From: Bdellovibrio sp. UBA4095
GTDB taxonomy: Bacteria > Bdellovibrionota > Bdellovibrionia > Bdellovibrionales > Bdellovibrionaceae
Length of the DNA stretch: 64,000 nucleotides
Assembly (NCBI GenBank): GCA_002381805.1
Contig: DFXZ01000013.1
Coordinates: 124,001-188,000 of the forward strand
Direction of reading: 5' to 3'
The translations under genes and the position numbers were made by a program. A model generated the notes under the pieces. The model did no database searches, had not been told where the DNA came from, and worked only from the letters and a program-made list of their open reading frames with translations. Each line of letters begins with the position of its first letter. The stretch's first letter is position 1. Positions 42,648-51,707 of the stretch are shown piece after piece.

Positions 42648-43367
42648 CTAGAAAGCGTAACCGAAGCGAACCAGAGCGACAGGCAAAACTTGCTTTCCTA
42701 AGCGCTCCGCCAGGTCGTTTACATCTTTTTTGATTTTGATGTATTCAGGATCATTTAAAATCAGAGCGTTAGTCGTTCCGTCTTTGATCTTAACGTCGGT
42801 GGTAAGTGGAATCTGTGCACCGAGTTCAACTCCAAAGTTAATACCCGAATTGAATTGCCAGAACCATCCAAATTTTGGCGAAGCGAAAGTATTATCCAGC
42901 GTCACTTCAGGAGTCACTTCTTCTGACAAAAAAGTTTGCGTACGACGGGCGAAAACGGCTTGTTTACCAACGGAAGCTGCCACGTAAAAGCTGCCAGCGG
43001 CTGGGTGATAGCGACCAGTCACTTCAAAGCTGGCCAAGCCGAATTCATCTTTACTATCCTTATCTTCGTCGTCGGGTTTGAAACCAAAAGCTCCCAATTC
43101 AATGGCTGTCGACCAACGTTTGGATTGATGAAGGAACTCGAGTCCACCACTAAGGCCGTGTGGTAGGCCAAGTCCTCCATAAACACCCCAAAGACTGCGG
43201 GGCCAGGAGTCCTGTTTTTCGACTTTGTTCGAGGCTGGTGTTGGTGCAGGAGCAGCCTCTTCCTGTGTAGCAGCCGGAGCTGACAAGTCCTCGCTAGACT
43301 CTGATTGAGCCCAGGCAGGAGTGGATAATGTGGCGACTAGGATTGTAGAAAGTATGTATGTTTTCAT
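42648..43367 (-). CDS. Outer-membrane beta-barrel protein (239 aa)
   Basis: ATG 43367 gives the signal peptide MKTYILSTILVATLSTPAWAQ; two further ATGs 12 and 21 nt upstream are possible. An acidic/Ala/Pro-rich linker (SSEDLSAPAATQEEAAPAPTPASNK) is followed by barrel-like strands (WGVYGGLGLPHGLSGGLEFLHQ, WSTAIELGAFGF, FEVTGRYHPAAGSFYVAASVGKQ, WFWQFNSGINFGVELGAQI). The chain ends ALVRFGYAF, an outer-membrane targeting end. Specific function unknown. Confidence 0.78.
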   Translation of the reverse strand: MKTYILSTILVATLSTPAWAQSESSEDLSAPAATQEEAAPAPTPASNKVEKQDSWPRSLWGVYGGLGLPHGLSGGLEFLHQSKRWSTAIELGAFGFKPDDEDKDSKDEFGLASFEVTGRYHPAAGSFYVAASVGKQAVFARRTQTFLSEEVTPEVTLDNTFASPKFGWFWQFNSGINFGVELGAQIPLTTDVKIKDGTTNALILNDPEYIKIKKDVNDLAERLGKQVLPVALVRFGYAF

Positions 43368-43401
43368 AGTGATTCTCATTTTAATCACTCGAAGTTGTTT
43401 T

Positions 43402-44043
43402 TCAATGGAAAAACATGAAGCTTGCTAAGGAATAAAGACCGGCCAGAATCAAGACGGCGCCGGCAATGCGTTTCTGCTTAAGGCCGGCAGAGGAAATTGC
43501 ACCTCGCACCATCATCGGGACGGCGCTCAGAGCTGGAAGTCCGCCCAGCCAAAATAAGAACAAGGTAAAGGCGCCTGACACAGGACTTTTGGTGGCGACG
43601 GCTGCAGTGACATAAGTATAGAGCCAGCCGCAGGGCAGAAGTGCTGTCAGTAGTCCCACGACAAAGCCCGAGTGACCCACGTGAAACGCCTGAAGTCGGC
43701 GAATGAGGCTCATGATTTTATTAGAAAGAGCATGGCTCATCAGGAAATTCGAAAAAAACTGGGGAGCCAACATATTCAAGCCCGACGCCAGTAAAACGGC
43801 CGCAAGAAAAATTGCGGAGATCCATCTTAAAGCCACAAAGTCGCTGTTCAAAAAGAACTGTCCGGCGCTCCCGGCGAGAGCACCTAACCCGACATAAGAA
43901 ATCAAGCGACCAAAGTGATAGCTTAAAAGAGACTTTCGCGTCGACATAAGCGTCGCGATTGGTCCACACATTCCTGCACAATGCCAGCTTCCAAAAAAGC
44001 TTGAGGAGAGGATGGCAAAGGCAAGAACCAGTGAGGAGCTCAT
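43402..44043 (-). CDS. Sulfite exporter TauE/SafE-like protein linked to cbb3 assembly (213 aa)
   Basis: Six membrane segments are likely. The N-terminal SSFFGSWHCAGMCGPIATLMSTRKSLLSYHFGRLISYVGLG is the signature of the UreH/TauE-like proteins often found next to cbb3 oxidase genes. The Cys and His of HCAGMCGP may handle copper or redox steps. Its start overlaps the ccoG stop by 4 nt (ATGA). A role in oxidase maturation is inferred from this linkage. Confidence 0.85.
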   Translation of the reverse strand: MSSSLVLAFAILSSSFFGSWHCAGMCGPIATLMSTRKSLLSYHFGRLISYVGLGALAGSAGQFFLNSDFVALRWISAIFLAAVLLASGLNMLAPQFFSNFLMSHALSNKIMSLIRRLQAFHVGHSGFVVGLLTALLPCGWLYTYVTAAVATKSPVSGAFTLFLFWLGGLPALSAVPMMVRGAISSAGLKQKRIAGAVLILAGLYSLASFMFFH

Positions 44044-45443
44044 GATCGCGGACCCAAAATAATTAGATCACGTTCAACCGAGAAGTTGTTTTTTTCGATC
44101 AAATCAATGATCTGAAGTTTGATTTTAAACTGTCCGTTACTTTCGATAAGCGCTTGTGGGATTCTGACGAAGAAATACCACTCTCTTGAATCTCCGGAAT
44201 TCAAATTCAAAGGATTTTCGGCGACCTGGAGTATAACGCCTTTTTCCGCATATTCCGCAGGAAGAGTCATCTGATATCGAGCAGGGGAGCTGCCCTGATT
44301 TTGAATGTGCATACGGAATTGGTTCAGCAGAAGCTCTGCTCCACTCGGACTTTTAACATACGAGTATGGTAAACCGGCTCCACGCATGATTGCCAGGTGA
44401 GCGGTTTCGCGAGTCGAGACAGCATAGGTAAGTCCACCGAGTAATAAAACAATGGCTAACAGATACAAAAGAGAGCGAGGCTTCTTAAGGTTGATCTTGC
44501 TGCCATCCAATGTGTCATAGCGAATAAGGCCCGTTGGCTTTTTTACTTTTGTCATAATCTCATCGCAGGCATCGATGCAGGCAGTGCAAGCAATACACTC
44601 CATTTGCAGGCCATTTCGGATATCGATACCAGTGGGGCAGACTTGTACACAGCGATTGCAAGAAACGCAGTCTCCGTTTGAGCCGTTGTCGACTTTGATT
44701 CCACGACGAGGTTCGCCCCGTTTTTGATCATAGACGACTGCTAAGGACTTTTGATCTAACAAAACCGATTGAATTCGTCCGTACGGACACATGATCACGC
44801 AAAACTGCTCACGAAACCAACCGAAGTCGAAAAGAATTCCACCCGTGAATACGACGACTAATACAAAATAAGTCCAGTTTTCAGAGGGCACATGAGTCAT
44901 CATCCCAGCAAGTTCTTTGGCACCAACGAAATAAGCCATAAAACTGTGAGCGATAAGAGAGGATACGACGGTAAAGAGGAACCACTTCAAACTGCTCTTC
45001 CATAATTTCTCGAAAGAAAACGGACCGTCGCGCAGTTGGCGCCGTTTGATATAGCTACCTTCGACCCATTGTTCGATACGACGAAAAACGCCGTCGATAA
45101 AAACCGTCTGCGGGCAGGCCCAACCGCACCATACGCGGCCCCAAACGGAAGTGACAAAGGCTAAGCCTAATGTAATCGCCCCGAGAATAAAGAAAAGAAG
45201 TGGAACGTCGTGAGCTTTAAATAAAACTCCAAAGAGAGCGAATTCTCTCTCTGGGATGTTTAAAAGAATTGTTTGGTGTCCATTGATGCGGGTCCAGGGT
45301 AAAGCCAGGAAGATCGTGAGAAGGATTATCTGTGTCCAGTTCCGATGGCGGCGGAAGAATCCTTTTACTTCCGCCGGTATGATATGAACACGATCTCCAT
45401 ATTCGTCGACACTGGTTAATTTACCTGGATCCAACTGAGTCAT
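44040..45443 (-). CDS. ccoG: Cytochrome c oxidase accessory protein CcoG (467 aa)
   Basis: Several membrane helices are followed by a ferredoxin-like region with two cluster motifs, CVSCNRCVQVCPTGIDIRNG and CIACTACIDACDE. The segments VWGRVWCGWACPQTVFIDGVFRRIEQ and EQFCVIMCPYGRIQSVLLDQ are typical of FixG/RdxA. The C-terminal domain is an Ig-like periplasmic fold. CcoG takes part in copper reduction for cbb3 assembly in other bacteria. The gene lies 8 nt after ccoP. Confidence 0.95.
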   Translation of the reverse strand: MTQLDPGKLTSVDEYGDRVHIIPAEVKGFFRRHRNWTQIILLTIFLALPWTRINGHQTILLNIPEREFALFGVLFKAHDVPLLFFILGAITLGLAFVTSVWGRVWCGWACPQTVFIDGVFRRIEQWVEGSYIKRRQLRDGPFSFEKLWKSSLKWFLFTVVSSLIAHSFMAYFVGAKELAGMMTHVPSENWTYFVLVVVFTGGILFDFGWFREQFCVIMCPYGRIQSVLLDQKSLAVVYDQKRGEPRRGIKVDNGSNGDCVSCNRCVQVCPTGIDIRNGLQMECIACTACIDACDEIMTKVKKPTGLIRYDTLDGSKINLKKPRSLLYLLAIVLLLGGLTYAVSTRETAHLAIMRGAGLPYSYVKSPSGAELLLNQFRMHIQNQGSSPARYQMTLPAEYAEKGVILQVAENPLNLNSGDSREWYFFVRIPQALIESNGQFKIKLQIIDLIEKNNFSVERDLIILGPRS

Positions 45444-45451
45444 AACAACAC

Positions 45452-46036
45452 CTATTGCGCGGTTAAATAATCCTCGACAGCTTCGCCTTGAGGTTCTTTC
45501 GCGTCGGGGGCCTGAGTGCCCCGTTTAGCAAGAATAAAAGCACTGACAGCATAAATCTCATCTTTTTTCATAACCGGACCCCAGGGCGGCATGCCTTTCT
45601 CGGCGACACCGTCTCTGATGACCTTGACGATATCCATTCGAGTGCCTTTACCATGAACCCAGAACTTATCTGCTAGGTTTGGACCGATAAGACCTTGCAG
45701 CTGAGCTCCGTGGCAAGAGGCGCACTTGGATGTGTATTGGGATTCGCCCAATGCCAAGATTCCGTCGTTACCAAAAGCGGCTTTCAGCGACTCCTCAGTT
45801 TCCATTGGAGAAGAAGTGTGGGCTTTTGATTGCGCTTGTTCGATCTCTGCCATGGCCGCAGCAAGCTCTTCAGACTGCGTCTGGCCACCTGCAAGTTCAT
45901 AGTGAATGAAATAGATGAACGAGAAGATGATTGTGAGAAAGAAAGTCCACAGCCACCACATTGGGAGTGGATTGTCATGCTCGATAATCCCATCATATTC
46001 ATGAAACTTTTCGTTATTATTGTTATTGTCGCTCAT
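45452..46036 (-). CDS. ccoP: cbb3 oxidase subunit CcoP with a single heme c domain (194 aa)
   Basis: The N-terminus HEYDGIIEHDNPLPMWWLWTFFLTIIFSFIYFIHYEL is the FixP_N motif plus one membrane helix. Only one CxxCH is present (SKCASCHGAQLQGLIGPNLAD), followed by an axial-ligand region (GVAEKGMPPWGPVM). Typical CcoP has two c-type hemes and about 300 residues, so this is the short, monoheme form. It passes electrons to CcoO/CcoN. Its ATG follows the ccoQ stop by 5 nt, with GGAG overlapping that stop. Confidence 0.92.
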   Translation of the reverse strand: MSDNNNNNEKFHEYDGIIEHDNPLPMWWLWTFFLTIIFSFIYFIHYELAGGQTQSEELAAAMAEIEQAQSKAHTSSPMETEESLKAAFGNDGILALGESQYTSKCASCHGAQLQGLIGPNLADKFWVHGKGTRMDIVKVIRDGVAEKGMPPWGPVMKKDEIYAVSAFILAKRGTQAPDAKEPQGEAVEDYLTAQ

Positions 46037-46041
46037 ACGAT

Positions 46042-46206
46042 TTACTCTCCGTCCTTCAGCGGCATTTGTTCCATTCTTCGATAGATTTCAGTGCTTGAAG
46101 ATCGATAGATCCACAGCATGACTCCCACAAAGAAAAGGAAGAAAATAAGAAGACCGATTGATGTTAAGTGTGTGTCCGTAAAAAACTTAAGTGCTTCTTG
46201 TTTCAT
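46042..46206 (-). CDS. ccoQ: cbb3 oxidase small subunit CcoQ (54 aa)
   Basis: The product starts MKQEALKFFTDTHL, has one membrane helix (TSIGLLIFFLFFVGVMLWIY), and ends in a charged tail (RSSSTEIYRRMEQMPLKDGE). This is the usual shape of CcoQ/FixQ, which stabilises the oxidase. It lies exactly between ccoNO and ccoP, 2 nt after the former and 5 nt before the latter. Confidence 0.88.
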   Translation of the reverse strand: MKQEALKFFTDTHLTSIGLLIFFLFFVGVMLWIYRSSSTEIYRRMEQMPLKDGE

Positions 46207-46208
46207 GA

Positions 46209-48332
46209 CTATTTCTTTCCTTTCTGACCTAACGACTGAAGGTAAGCAATCAATGCCACAATTTCTTTTTTCTCTAGGCCTTTAGGAGCACCATTCGACT
46301 CAAGATCCGCAGCGATTTCCATTGCCTGTTTTTGTGCATGGATATCAGCGTTAGCGACTACGTCGTCCTCATAAGGAACACCCAACATCTTCAGAACTGA
46401 AAGCTTCTTTCGTAAGCTTAAGTAGTCGGTGTTCTTTTCAGCCAACCATGGATAGTTCGGCATGATGCTCTTAGGAGTGACTGCGCGAGGATCGATCATG
46501 TGATTAAGGTGCCACAGGTTTGGATACTTTTTACCCACGCGTGACAGATCTGGTCCCGTTCTTTTTGAACCCCATTGGAAAGGTCTGTCATACATTGACT
46601 CTTCGATAGTCGAAGCTGGGCCATAGCGCAGGACTTCAGAAGCAATCGGACGAATCTGTTGAGAGTGACAAGTGTAACAGCCTTCTTTGATGTAAACATC
46701 GCGTCCGGCAATTTCAAGTGGAGTGTGTGGTTCCACGATGTTTGCTGGGTTTACATACTTATGTAGAGATAGGGTCGGGTAGATTTCGATCACAGAGCCC
46801 ACCGCGATAGCCAAGAATGCTAGCACAGAGAAAGTTAATCCCATTCCTTCGAGCTTGCGATGAGGCTGTTCATTCTTCTCGTCATAACCTGAACGAGAGA
46901 CTTGTACCGACTCGGGTTCCTGATTTTTTGGAGCCGCTTTGATTGTTTTGTAGATGTTATAGCACATCATCACAAAACCGATGATGAACAGTAGTCCGCC
47001 TAAAGCTCGCACCCAATAGAGAGGAACAATGCGCACGACAGTTTCGATAAAGTCTGGGTAGACTAGGGCGCCATCTTTATCTACGGCTCTCCACATCATA
47101 CCTTGTGTGATACCAGCCACAACCAGCGAGATGTAGTACAAGAGAACCCCGGTCAAGCTGATCCAGAAGTGATTTTCTAAAAGTTTTTTCGAATACAGTT
47201 CAGTCTTCCAAAGTCGCGGAACCAGGAAGTAGATCATCCCGAAGGTGAGCATTCCGTTCCAACCAAGGGCGCCTGAGTGAACGTGTCCGATGATCCAATC
47301 AGTGTAGTGCCCTAAGGCAGAGACTGATTTAATTGAAAGAAGAGGTCCCTCGAATGTCGACATTCCATAGAACGTCAAAGCCGCAACGAAGAACTTAATC
47401 AGTGGCTCGGTTCTTAGTAGATGCCAAGAACCTTTCAACGTCAAAAGACCGTTGATCATACCACCCCAAGAAGGTGCCCATAGCATGAGCGAGAAGATCA
47501 TACCCAGAGTCTGAGCCCATTCCGGCAAGGAAGTGTAAAGAAGGTGGTGAGGTCCCGCCCAAATATAGATGAAAACTAGTGCCCAGAAGTGAACAATAGA
47601 AAGTCTGTAAGAATAGACCGGTCTGTTCGCGGCTTTAGGTACATAGTAATACATCAAACCTAAGAATGGTGTTGTTAAGAAGAAGGCCACGGCATTATGA
47701 CCGTACCACCATTGAACAAGCGCATCCTGAATCCCCGAATAAACGGGATAGGACTGAAGCATTCCCACTGGAATCTCGATTGAGTTCACAATGTGCAGAA
47801 CGGCGACGGTGATGATCGTAGCGATGTAGAACCAGATCGCGACGTACATGTGCTTTTCACGGCGACGTTTGATCGTTCCAAAGAAGTTGATTGCGAACAC
47901 CACCCAAATCAGGGTGATAGCAATGTCGATGGGCCACTCAAGCTCTGCGTATTCTTTGGATTGAGTATAGCCAAGAGGTAACGTGATCGCTGCTGACACA
48001 ATGATAAGCTGCCAACCCCAGAAATGAATCTTGGAAAGGGCATCAGAAAACATACGGGCTTTTAAAAGTCTCTGCGTGGAATGATAAATTCCTGCAAAGA
48101 TTGCGTTACCCGCGAATGCAAAAATTGCTGCATTCGTATGCAACGGACGAAGTCGGCCAAAAGAGACCCACTCCCAGTTTGTATTCAGAGGCCAATAAGC
48201 CAGCTGTGTTGCAATGATGAGCCCAAAGACAAAAGCTGCTGCCCCCCAAATCATGGTGGCCATCACAAACTTTTTCACTATGTCATCATCGTAAAAAATC
48301 TTTTCGATATGACTTCCAGTACCGGTATTCAC
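46209..48332 (-). CDS. ccoNO: Fused cbb3 oxidase catalytic and monoheme subunits CcoNO (707 aa)
   Basis: Residues ~1-480 are CcoN, with heme-copper ligands in FGRLRPLHTNAAIFAF, WWYGHNAVAFFLTTPFLG, WAGPHHLLYTSLP and IIGHVHSGALGWNG. A linker (KAAPKNQEPESVQVSRSGYDEKNEQ) joins it to a CcoO part with one helix and the heme motif EGCYTCHSQQIRP. CcoN and CcoO are separate in most proteobacteria, but fusions are known in some phyla, including Bdellovibrio relatives. It reduces oxygen to water with high affinity. The GTG start overlaps the ccoS stop (GTGA). Confidence 0.95.
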   Translation of the reverse strand: MNTGTGSHIEKIFYDDDIVKKFVMATMIWGAAAFVFGLIIATQLAYWPLNTNWEWVSFGRLRPLHTNAAIFAFAGNAIFAGIYHSTQRLLKARMFSDALSKIHFWGWQLIIVSAAITLPLGYTQSKEYAELEWPIDIAITLIWVVFAINFFGTIKRRREKHMYVAIWFYIATIITVAVLHIVNSIEIPVGMLQSYPVYSGIQDALVQWWYGHNAVAFFLTTPFLGLMYYYVPKAANRPVYSYRLSIVHFWALVFIYIWAGPHHLLYTSLPEWAQTLGMIFSLMLWAPSWGGMINGLLTLKGSWHLLRTEPLIKFFVAALTFYGMSTFEGPLLSIKSVSALGHYTDWIIGHVHSGALGWNGMLTFGMIYFLVPRLWKTELYSKKLLENHFWISLTGVLLYYISLVVAGITQGMMWRAVDKDGALVYPDFIETVVRIVPLYWVRALGGLLFIIGFVMMCYNIYKTIKAAPKNQEPESVQVSRSGYDEKNEQPHRKLEGMGLTFSVLAFLAIAVGSVIEIYPTLSLHKYVNPANIVEPHTPLEIAGRDVYIKEGCYTCHSQQIRPIASEVLRYGPASTIEESMYDRPFQWGSKRTGPDLSRVGKKYPNLWHLNHMIDPRAVTPKSIMPNYPWLAEKNTDYLSLRKKLSVLKMLGVPYEDDVVANADIHAQKQAMEIAADLESNGAPKGLEKKEIVALIAYLQSLGQKGKK

Positions 48333-48481
48333 GTTTTTTTCCTTTCGTTGTCTAACAATATTCTATGGGCTGGGGTTTCTAGGTCATCAAACTGACCTTT
48401 CGAGGTGGCCCAAAGGAAGGCCGCAATAAAGCCTATTCCTAAAAGCAGGGCCATCGGAATCATCAGAACTAATATGTTCAT
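48329..48481 (-). CDS. ccoS: cbb3 oxidase maturation protein CcoS (50 aa)
   Basis: The product MNILVLMIPMALLLGIGF starts a single membrane helix and is followed by AAFLWATSKGQFDDLETPAHRILLD, the highly conserved CcoS motif. It is needed for cofactor insertion in other systems. Its ATG overlaps the ccoI stop (ATGA) and its stop overlaps the ccoNO start, so ccoI-ccoS-ccoNO are translationally coupled. Confidence 0.92.
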   Translation of the reverse strand: MNILVLMIPMALLLGIGFIAAFLWATSKGQFDDLETPAHRILLDNERKKT

Positions 48482-50763
48482 TTGAACCCCCAAATGGATG
48501 ACAGAACGATGATCACCGAGCTGATCGGCATTAAGATAGCCGCCATCAGGGGATCTATAAGGCCGATAAGGGCCAGAGTTCCGCCAATTAAATTGTAAAT
48601 TAATGAAATACTTAAGTTGCGAATCAATACTCTCTGAGTTTGCTTTGCGAGTTTCAGCAAATCAAAGAGCGGGTTCAGGCCACCACGAGTGAAATAGATG
48701 TCAGCGCTCGACAGGCTCAAGTCTACACTGCCTTTGACGGCGATACCAACGGAAGCTGACTTCAAACCCAAGGAATCGTTTGCGCCATCACCGATCATAC
48801 AAGTGTCTTCGTACTCTTCGATGATTTGTTTTTTATCTTCAGGGAAAAGTTCGCCGTAAATATTCTCTTTGGGGATGTGACATTCTTGACCGACAGCGAA
48901 CGCTCTGGATTTTTTATCGCCCGAAAGCAGGAAGCAATTAAGACCCCGCTTTTGCAATTCAGAAACCGCCGCGGGAGACTCTTCACGCAATGGATCGGTA
49001 AAGTAAAGACGCGAAAGACTTTCGCCGTTCTTAAATAACTCAATGGCTTTTTGGTCTTCATGGCGGCTTTCAGAAAGATGTCGGATCTCGTAAAAATCCG
49101 TACCCAGCCAACCACTGACTCCTTGGCCTAATACTTCCGTTACATCCGTTAGGACCTCGGGCTTTACCTGTTCCCATTCTTTACGAAGAGCGAAAGCAAT
49201 GGGATGGTAGGAGACGTGTTCCAAACCCAGGATGACTTTTTTAAGGTCCTCGGGAACAGGCGTTGGTTCTGAGTAAGAAATTGCCAAAGATCCTTGAGTT
49301 AAGGTGCCTGTCTTATCGAAGAAAATATTCTTAACATTTAGGAGCCGCTCCAGGCTGGTGGCGTCCTTAAGTAGAATTCCCAGTTTTTGTGCCTTCTTTA
49401 ATGCCAGTCCAAAGGTTAATGGGGAGCCAAAGGCTAAGGCACAAGGGCAGGCCAAAACAATAAGTGCCAGGGCTCGATTGAATGCTTCCGACACCGAAAC
49501 TTGCGAATAAGCTAAAAAGAAAACCCCGGCGACCAAGAGTACCGTCATGATCAGCTTTTGCGCCAAGCGATCTGTCAATGCGATGAAGTGGCTTTTCTGA
49601 AGAGCTCCCTGATCCAGCTGCTGAAAAAGCTGCCCTAGCTTACTGTCTGCGAAGGGTACTTGAATGCGAACCAAGATTTCTTCGCTGAGCAATTTAGTGC
49701 CAGCAAAAAGAGTCATGTTTTGACTGAAATTCTTTGGCAAAGATTCGCCATTAAAAAGTGACATATCGATCATCGCCGACGTAGACAGAAGCTCACAGTC
49801 TGATGGTAATGTCTGATTGCGAGTTAAACGAAGGACGTCCCCACGCTGGGTTGAAGTCCAAGGAATGGTTTCTTCGCCATCTGCATTGATACGAACGTAG
49901 TTTTCTGTTTGAAAAAAAGTTTTGATGCGCGAAGGTGAAAGATAGTTTTGTTGCACCCTTTTTAAAAGATAGCGCGCAGAAAGAATTAAAAACATAAAGC
50001 TTGCAGTGCTATCGAAGTAAATAGCGCCATCACCACGGACAAGATTGACTGTCGAAAGACCAAAGCTGGAAAGCATGGCAATGGTAATAGGTAAGTCGAC
50101 GTTGACGACTTTATACTTCAAAGAGTTCCAGGCTCCGCGATAGAAAGGGACGGCGCTGTAAAAGAGAATTGGAAGATAGAGAAAAAAACTCATCCAATTG
50201 AAAACGGTGCCCATTGTGCCCGCTAGTCCCGCATAGATCGGAACGACGAAAAGCATTGTATTGCCCGCACAAAAACCTGCGACGGCAATTTTTTTTAGGA
50301 AAGCCCGATTTTCCGACTGGTATCTTTTCTCCAGATCATCTTGGGCGGCAAGAATTGTGGGGGTATAGCCCAATTCATGAATGATCTGCGCGACTTTCGC
50401 GAGGGAGGCTCCTTCATCTAAGTTAATTGCAAGTGTGGATTGGCCGAAATTGACTCGTGCCATAGAGACGCCTTCATGAAATTCCGGCATTTTTTCCAGT
50501 AGGTGAACGCACGAGGAACAATGGAGGCCTTCGCAGAAAAACAGATAATTATAGTCGGCTTGACCTGTTTGCGAATAGAGCTTCCTAAAGTCATCCTGAT
50601 CAAGATACTCATAGGGATTTTTTTTCGTTGTCAGATCCGCAACTTTAAGACTTCTTCCTAAGACCTCACAAGCATCACAGCAATAAGGGGCTCTGTCGCT
50701 TTCAGCGCCACAGTATAGACAGAGAGAGAGAGAGGGAAGGGGGTTAATTTGCTTTTTCTCCAT
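48478..50763 (-). CDS. ccoI: Copper-exporting P-type ATPase of cbb3 assembly, CcoI (761 aa)
   Basis: An N-terminal Cys-rich segment (CLYCGAESDRAPYCCDACEVLG) is followed by a heavy-metal domain with CEGLHCSSCVHLL, and then eight membrane helices with the copper motif LACPCALAFG. The P-domain has DKTGTLT, and GDGANDSLGLKSASVGIAV closes the hinge. It delivers copper to the periplasm for the oxidase. No Shine-Dalgarno precedes the ATG; the -10-like CATACT ends 7 nt upstream, so the mRNA may be leaderless. Codons ~10-15 contain a (CT)7 tract. Confidence 0.95.
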   Translation of the reverse strand: MEKKQINPLPSLSLCLYCGAESDRAPYCCDACEVLGRSLKVADLTTKKNPYEYLDQDDFRKLYSQTGQADYNYLFFCEGLHCSSCVHLLEKMPEFHEGVSMARVNFGQSTLAINLDEGASLAKVAQIIHELGYTPTILAAQDDLEKRYQSENRAFLKKIAVAGFCAGNTMLFVVPIYAGLAGTMGTVFNWMSFFLYLPILFYSAVPFYRGAWNSLKYKVVNVDLPITIAMLSSFGLSTVNLVRGDGAIYFDSTASFMFLILSARYLLKRVQQNYLSPSRIKTFFQTENYVRINADGEETIPWTSTQRGDVLRLTRNQTLPSDCELLSTSAMIDMSLFNGESLPKNFSQNMTLFAGTKLLSEEILVRIQVPFADSKLGQLFQQLDQGALQKSHFIALTDRLAQKLIMTVLLVAGVFFLAYSQVSVSEAFNRALALIVLACPCALAFGSPLTFGLALKKAQKLGILLKDATSLERLLNVKNIFFDKTGTLTQGSLAISYSEPTPVPEDLKKVILGLEHVSYHPIAFALRKEWEQVKPEVLTDVTEVLGQGVSGWLGTDFYEIRHLSESRHEDQKAIELFKNGESLSRLYFTDPLREESPAAVSELQKRGLNCFLLSGDKKSRAFAVGQECHIPKENIYGELFPEDKKQIIEEYEDTCMIGDGANDSLGLKSASVGIAVKGSVDLSLSSADIYFTRGGLNPLFDLLKLAKQTQRVLIRNLSISLIYNLIGGTLALIGLIDPLMAAILMPISSVIIVLSSIWGFK
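50721..50734. repeat. Dinucleotide tract (AG)7 in the 5' part of ccoI
   Basis: Fourteen bases of alternating A and G (CT on the coding strand) lie within codons 10-15 of ccoI. A gain or loss of one unit would shift the frame. Confidence 0.6.
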
Positions 50764-50795
50764 GTTCAGGAGTATGACCGATTCGTAATGAGAAG

Positions 50796-50815
50796 AACAT
50801 GATCTTGATCATGTT
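50796..50815 (-). promoter_or_regulatory. FNR-type box upstream of ccoI
   Basis: A 20-bp near-palindrome with 9-bp perfect arms (AACATGATC-TT-GATCATGTT) contains ATGAT-CTTG-ATCAT, close to the FNR consensus. Its centre is about 42.5 nt before the A of the ccoI start codon, which fits a class II activator site if transcription starts at or next to the ATG. The fnr-type gene lies just upstream. Confidence 0.65.
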
Positions 50816-50858
50816 GCTAGGCCGTAGTTCCGCAGCAAATTGTTGCGATAAAAGTTGC

Positions 50859-51557
50859 TTAAGCGAGCTCTGCGCGCGCTTTTAAACCAGTATGGGAAAG
50901 AATGCGAATATTCCTACCATCGCTTTGGTCGATAAGTCGGTCTTTTTCAAACTGCGCAAGAGTTCGGATAACAGTCTCAGGTGTTGTGCCCGCCCACTGT
51001 GCAATTTCACGTCTTGTCCAGTTTTGGTGCTTAAAGTGCTCTTGCAGAAACAGCAAAGCTTCAGCGATTCTTTCTGAAGCTCCTTTGTCCATCTGATCCA
51101 TCCATTTTTCCTCGGCCATACGCAGATCTTTGGAAATATGTGTCAGTAGTTTCATTGCCAGGTCAGGGTGATTTTTGAAAATCGCCATAATGTCTGACTT
51201 TGGAACAAAGCAGAGGTCGCAATCGTCGACGGCCACGGCGGTCGCATGGTAAGGCTCATTTGCGAATAAGGAGCGATAACCTAAGGTTCCTCCAGGACCG
51301 ACAAGTCTTAATGTATGAGCAGCGCCTGTTGATGAAGTCACTTCCAGTTTAACCAAGCCACTTTGGATAGTAAAAATACCTAACGGATCATTACCCGCAT
51401 AAAAAATATTTTGTCCCGCTTTAAAGCGGCAAGTGACTCGTGCCCGTTCCACCATCAGAAGAATGTCAGGCGAAGCGCATAAAATGCTGTCCGCTCGCAT
51501 ATCGCAAGTTTGGCAGTCGTGATTCGTCGAAGGGGCGGTGGAGTCTTTTTTTTGCAT
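50859..51557 (-). CDS. FNR-type oxygen-sensing transcriptional regulator (232 aa)
   Basis: Cysteines 15, 18 and 27 (HDCQTCDMRADSILC) and Cys116 (DDCDLCFVP) match the four [4Fe-4S] ligands of FNR. A cyclic-nucleotide-binding-type beta barrel follows, then a winged helix with TRREIAQWAGTTPETVIRTLAQFEKDRLI. It would bind TGAT-N4-ATCA sites when oxygen is low. The gene is on the same strand as, and 95 nt upstream of, ccoI. ATG 51557 is the first ATG, with no clear ribosome-binding site; an in-frame TTG lies 9 nt earlier. Confidence 0.9.
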   Translation of the reverse strand: MQKKDSTAPSTNHDCQTCDMRADSILCASPDILLMVERARVTCRFKAGQNIFYAGNDPLGIFTIQSGLVKLEVTSSTGAAHTLRLVGPGGTLGYRSLFANEPYHATAVAVDDCDLCFVPKSDIMAIFKNHPDLAMKLLTHISKDLRMAEEKWMDQMDKGASERIAEALLFLQEHFKHQNWTRREIAQWAGTTPETVIRTLAQFEKDRLIDQSDGRNIRILSHTGLKARAELA

Positions 51558-51707
51558 AATTGACAATATTTTAACAAATCTCTTTCATTTCGTCACTGTA
51601 GATCTTAGGGGGACTGACGAAACGCTAACAAATAACTCATTGCAAACAGGGCAAAGGCTGATTCTAATGGAAGCAGGCACAGGACTTTAAACGGAATTGG
51701 AGTCGGC

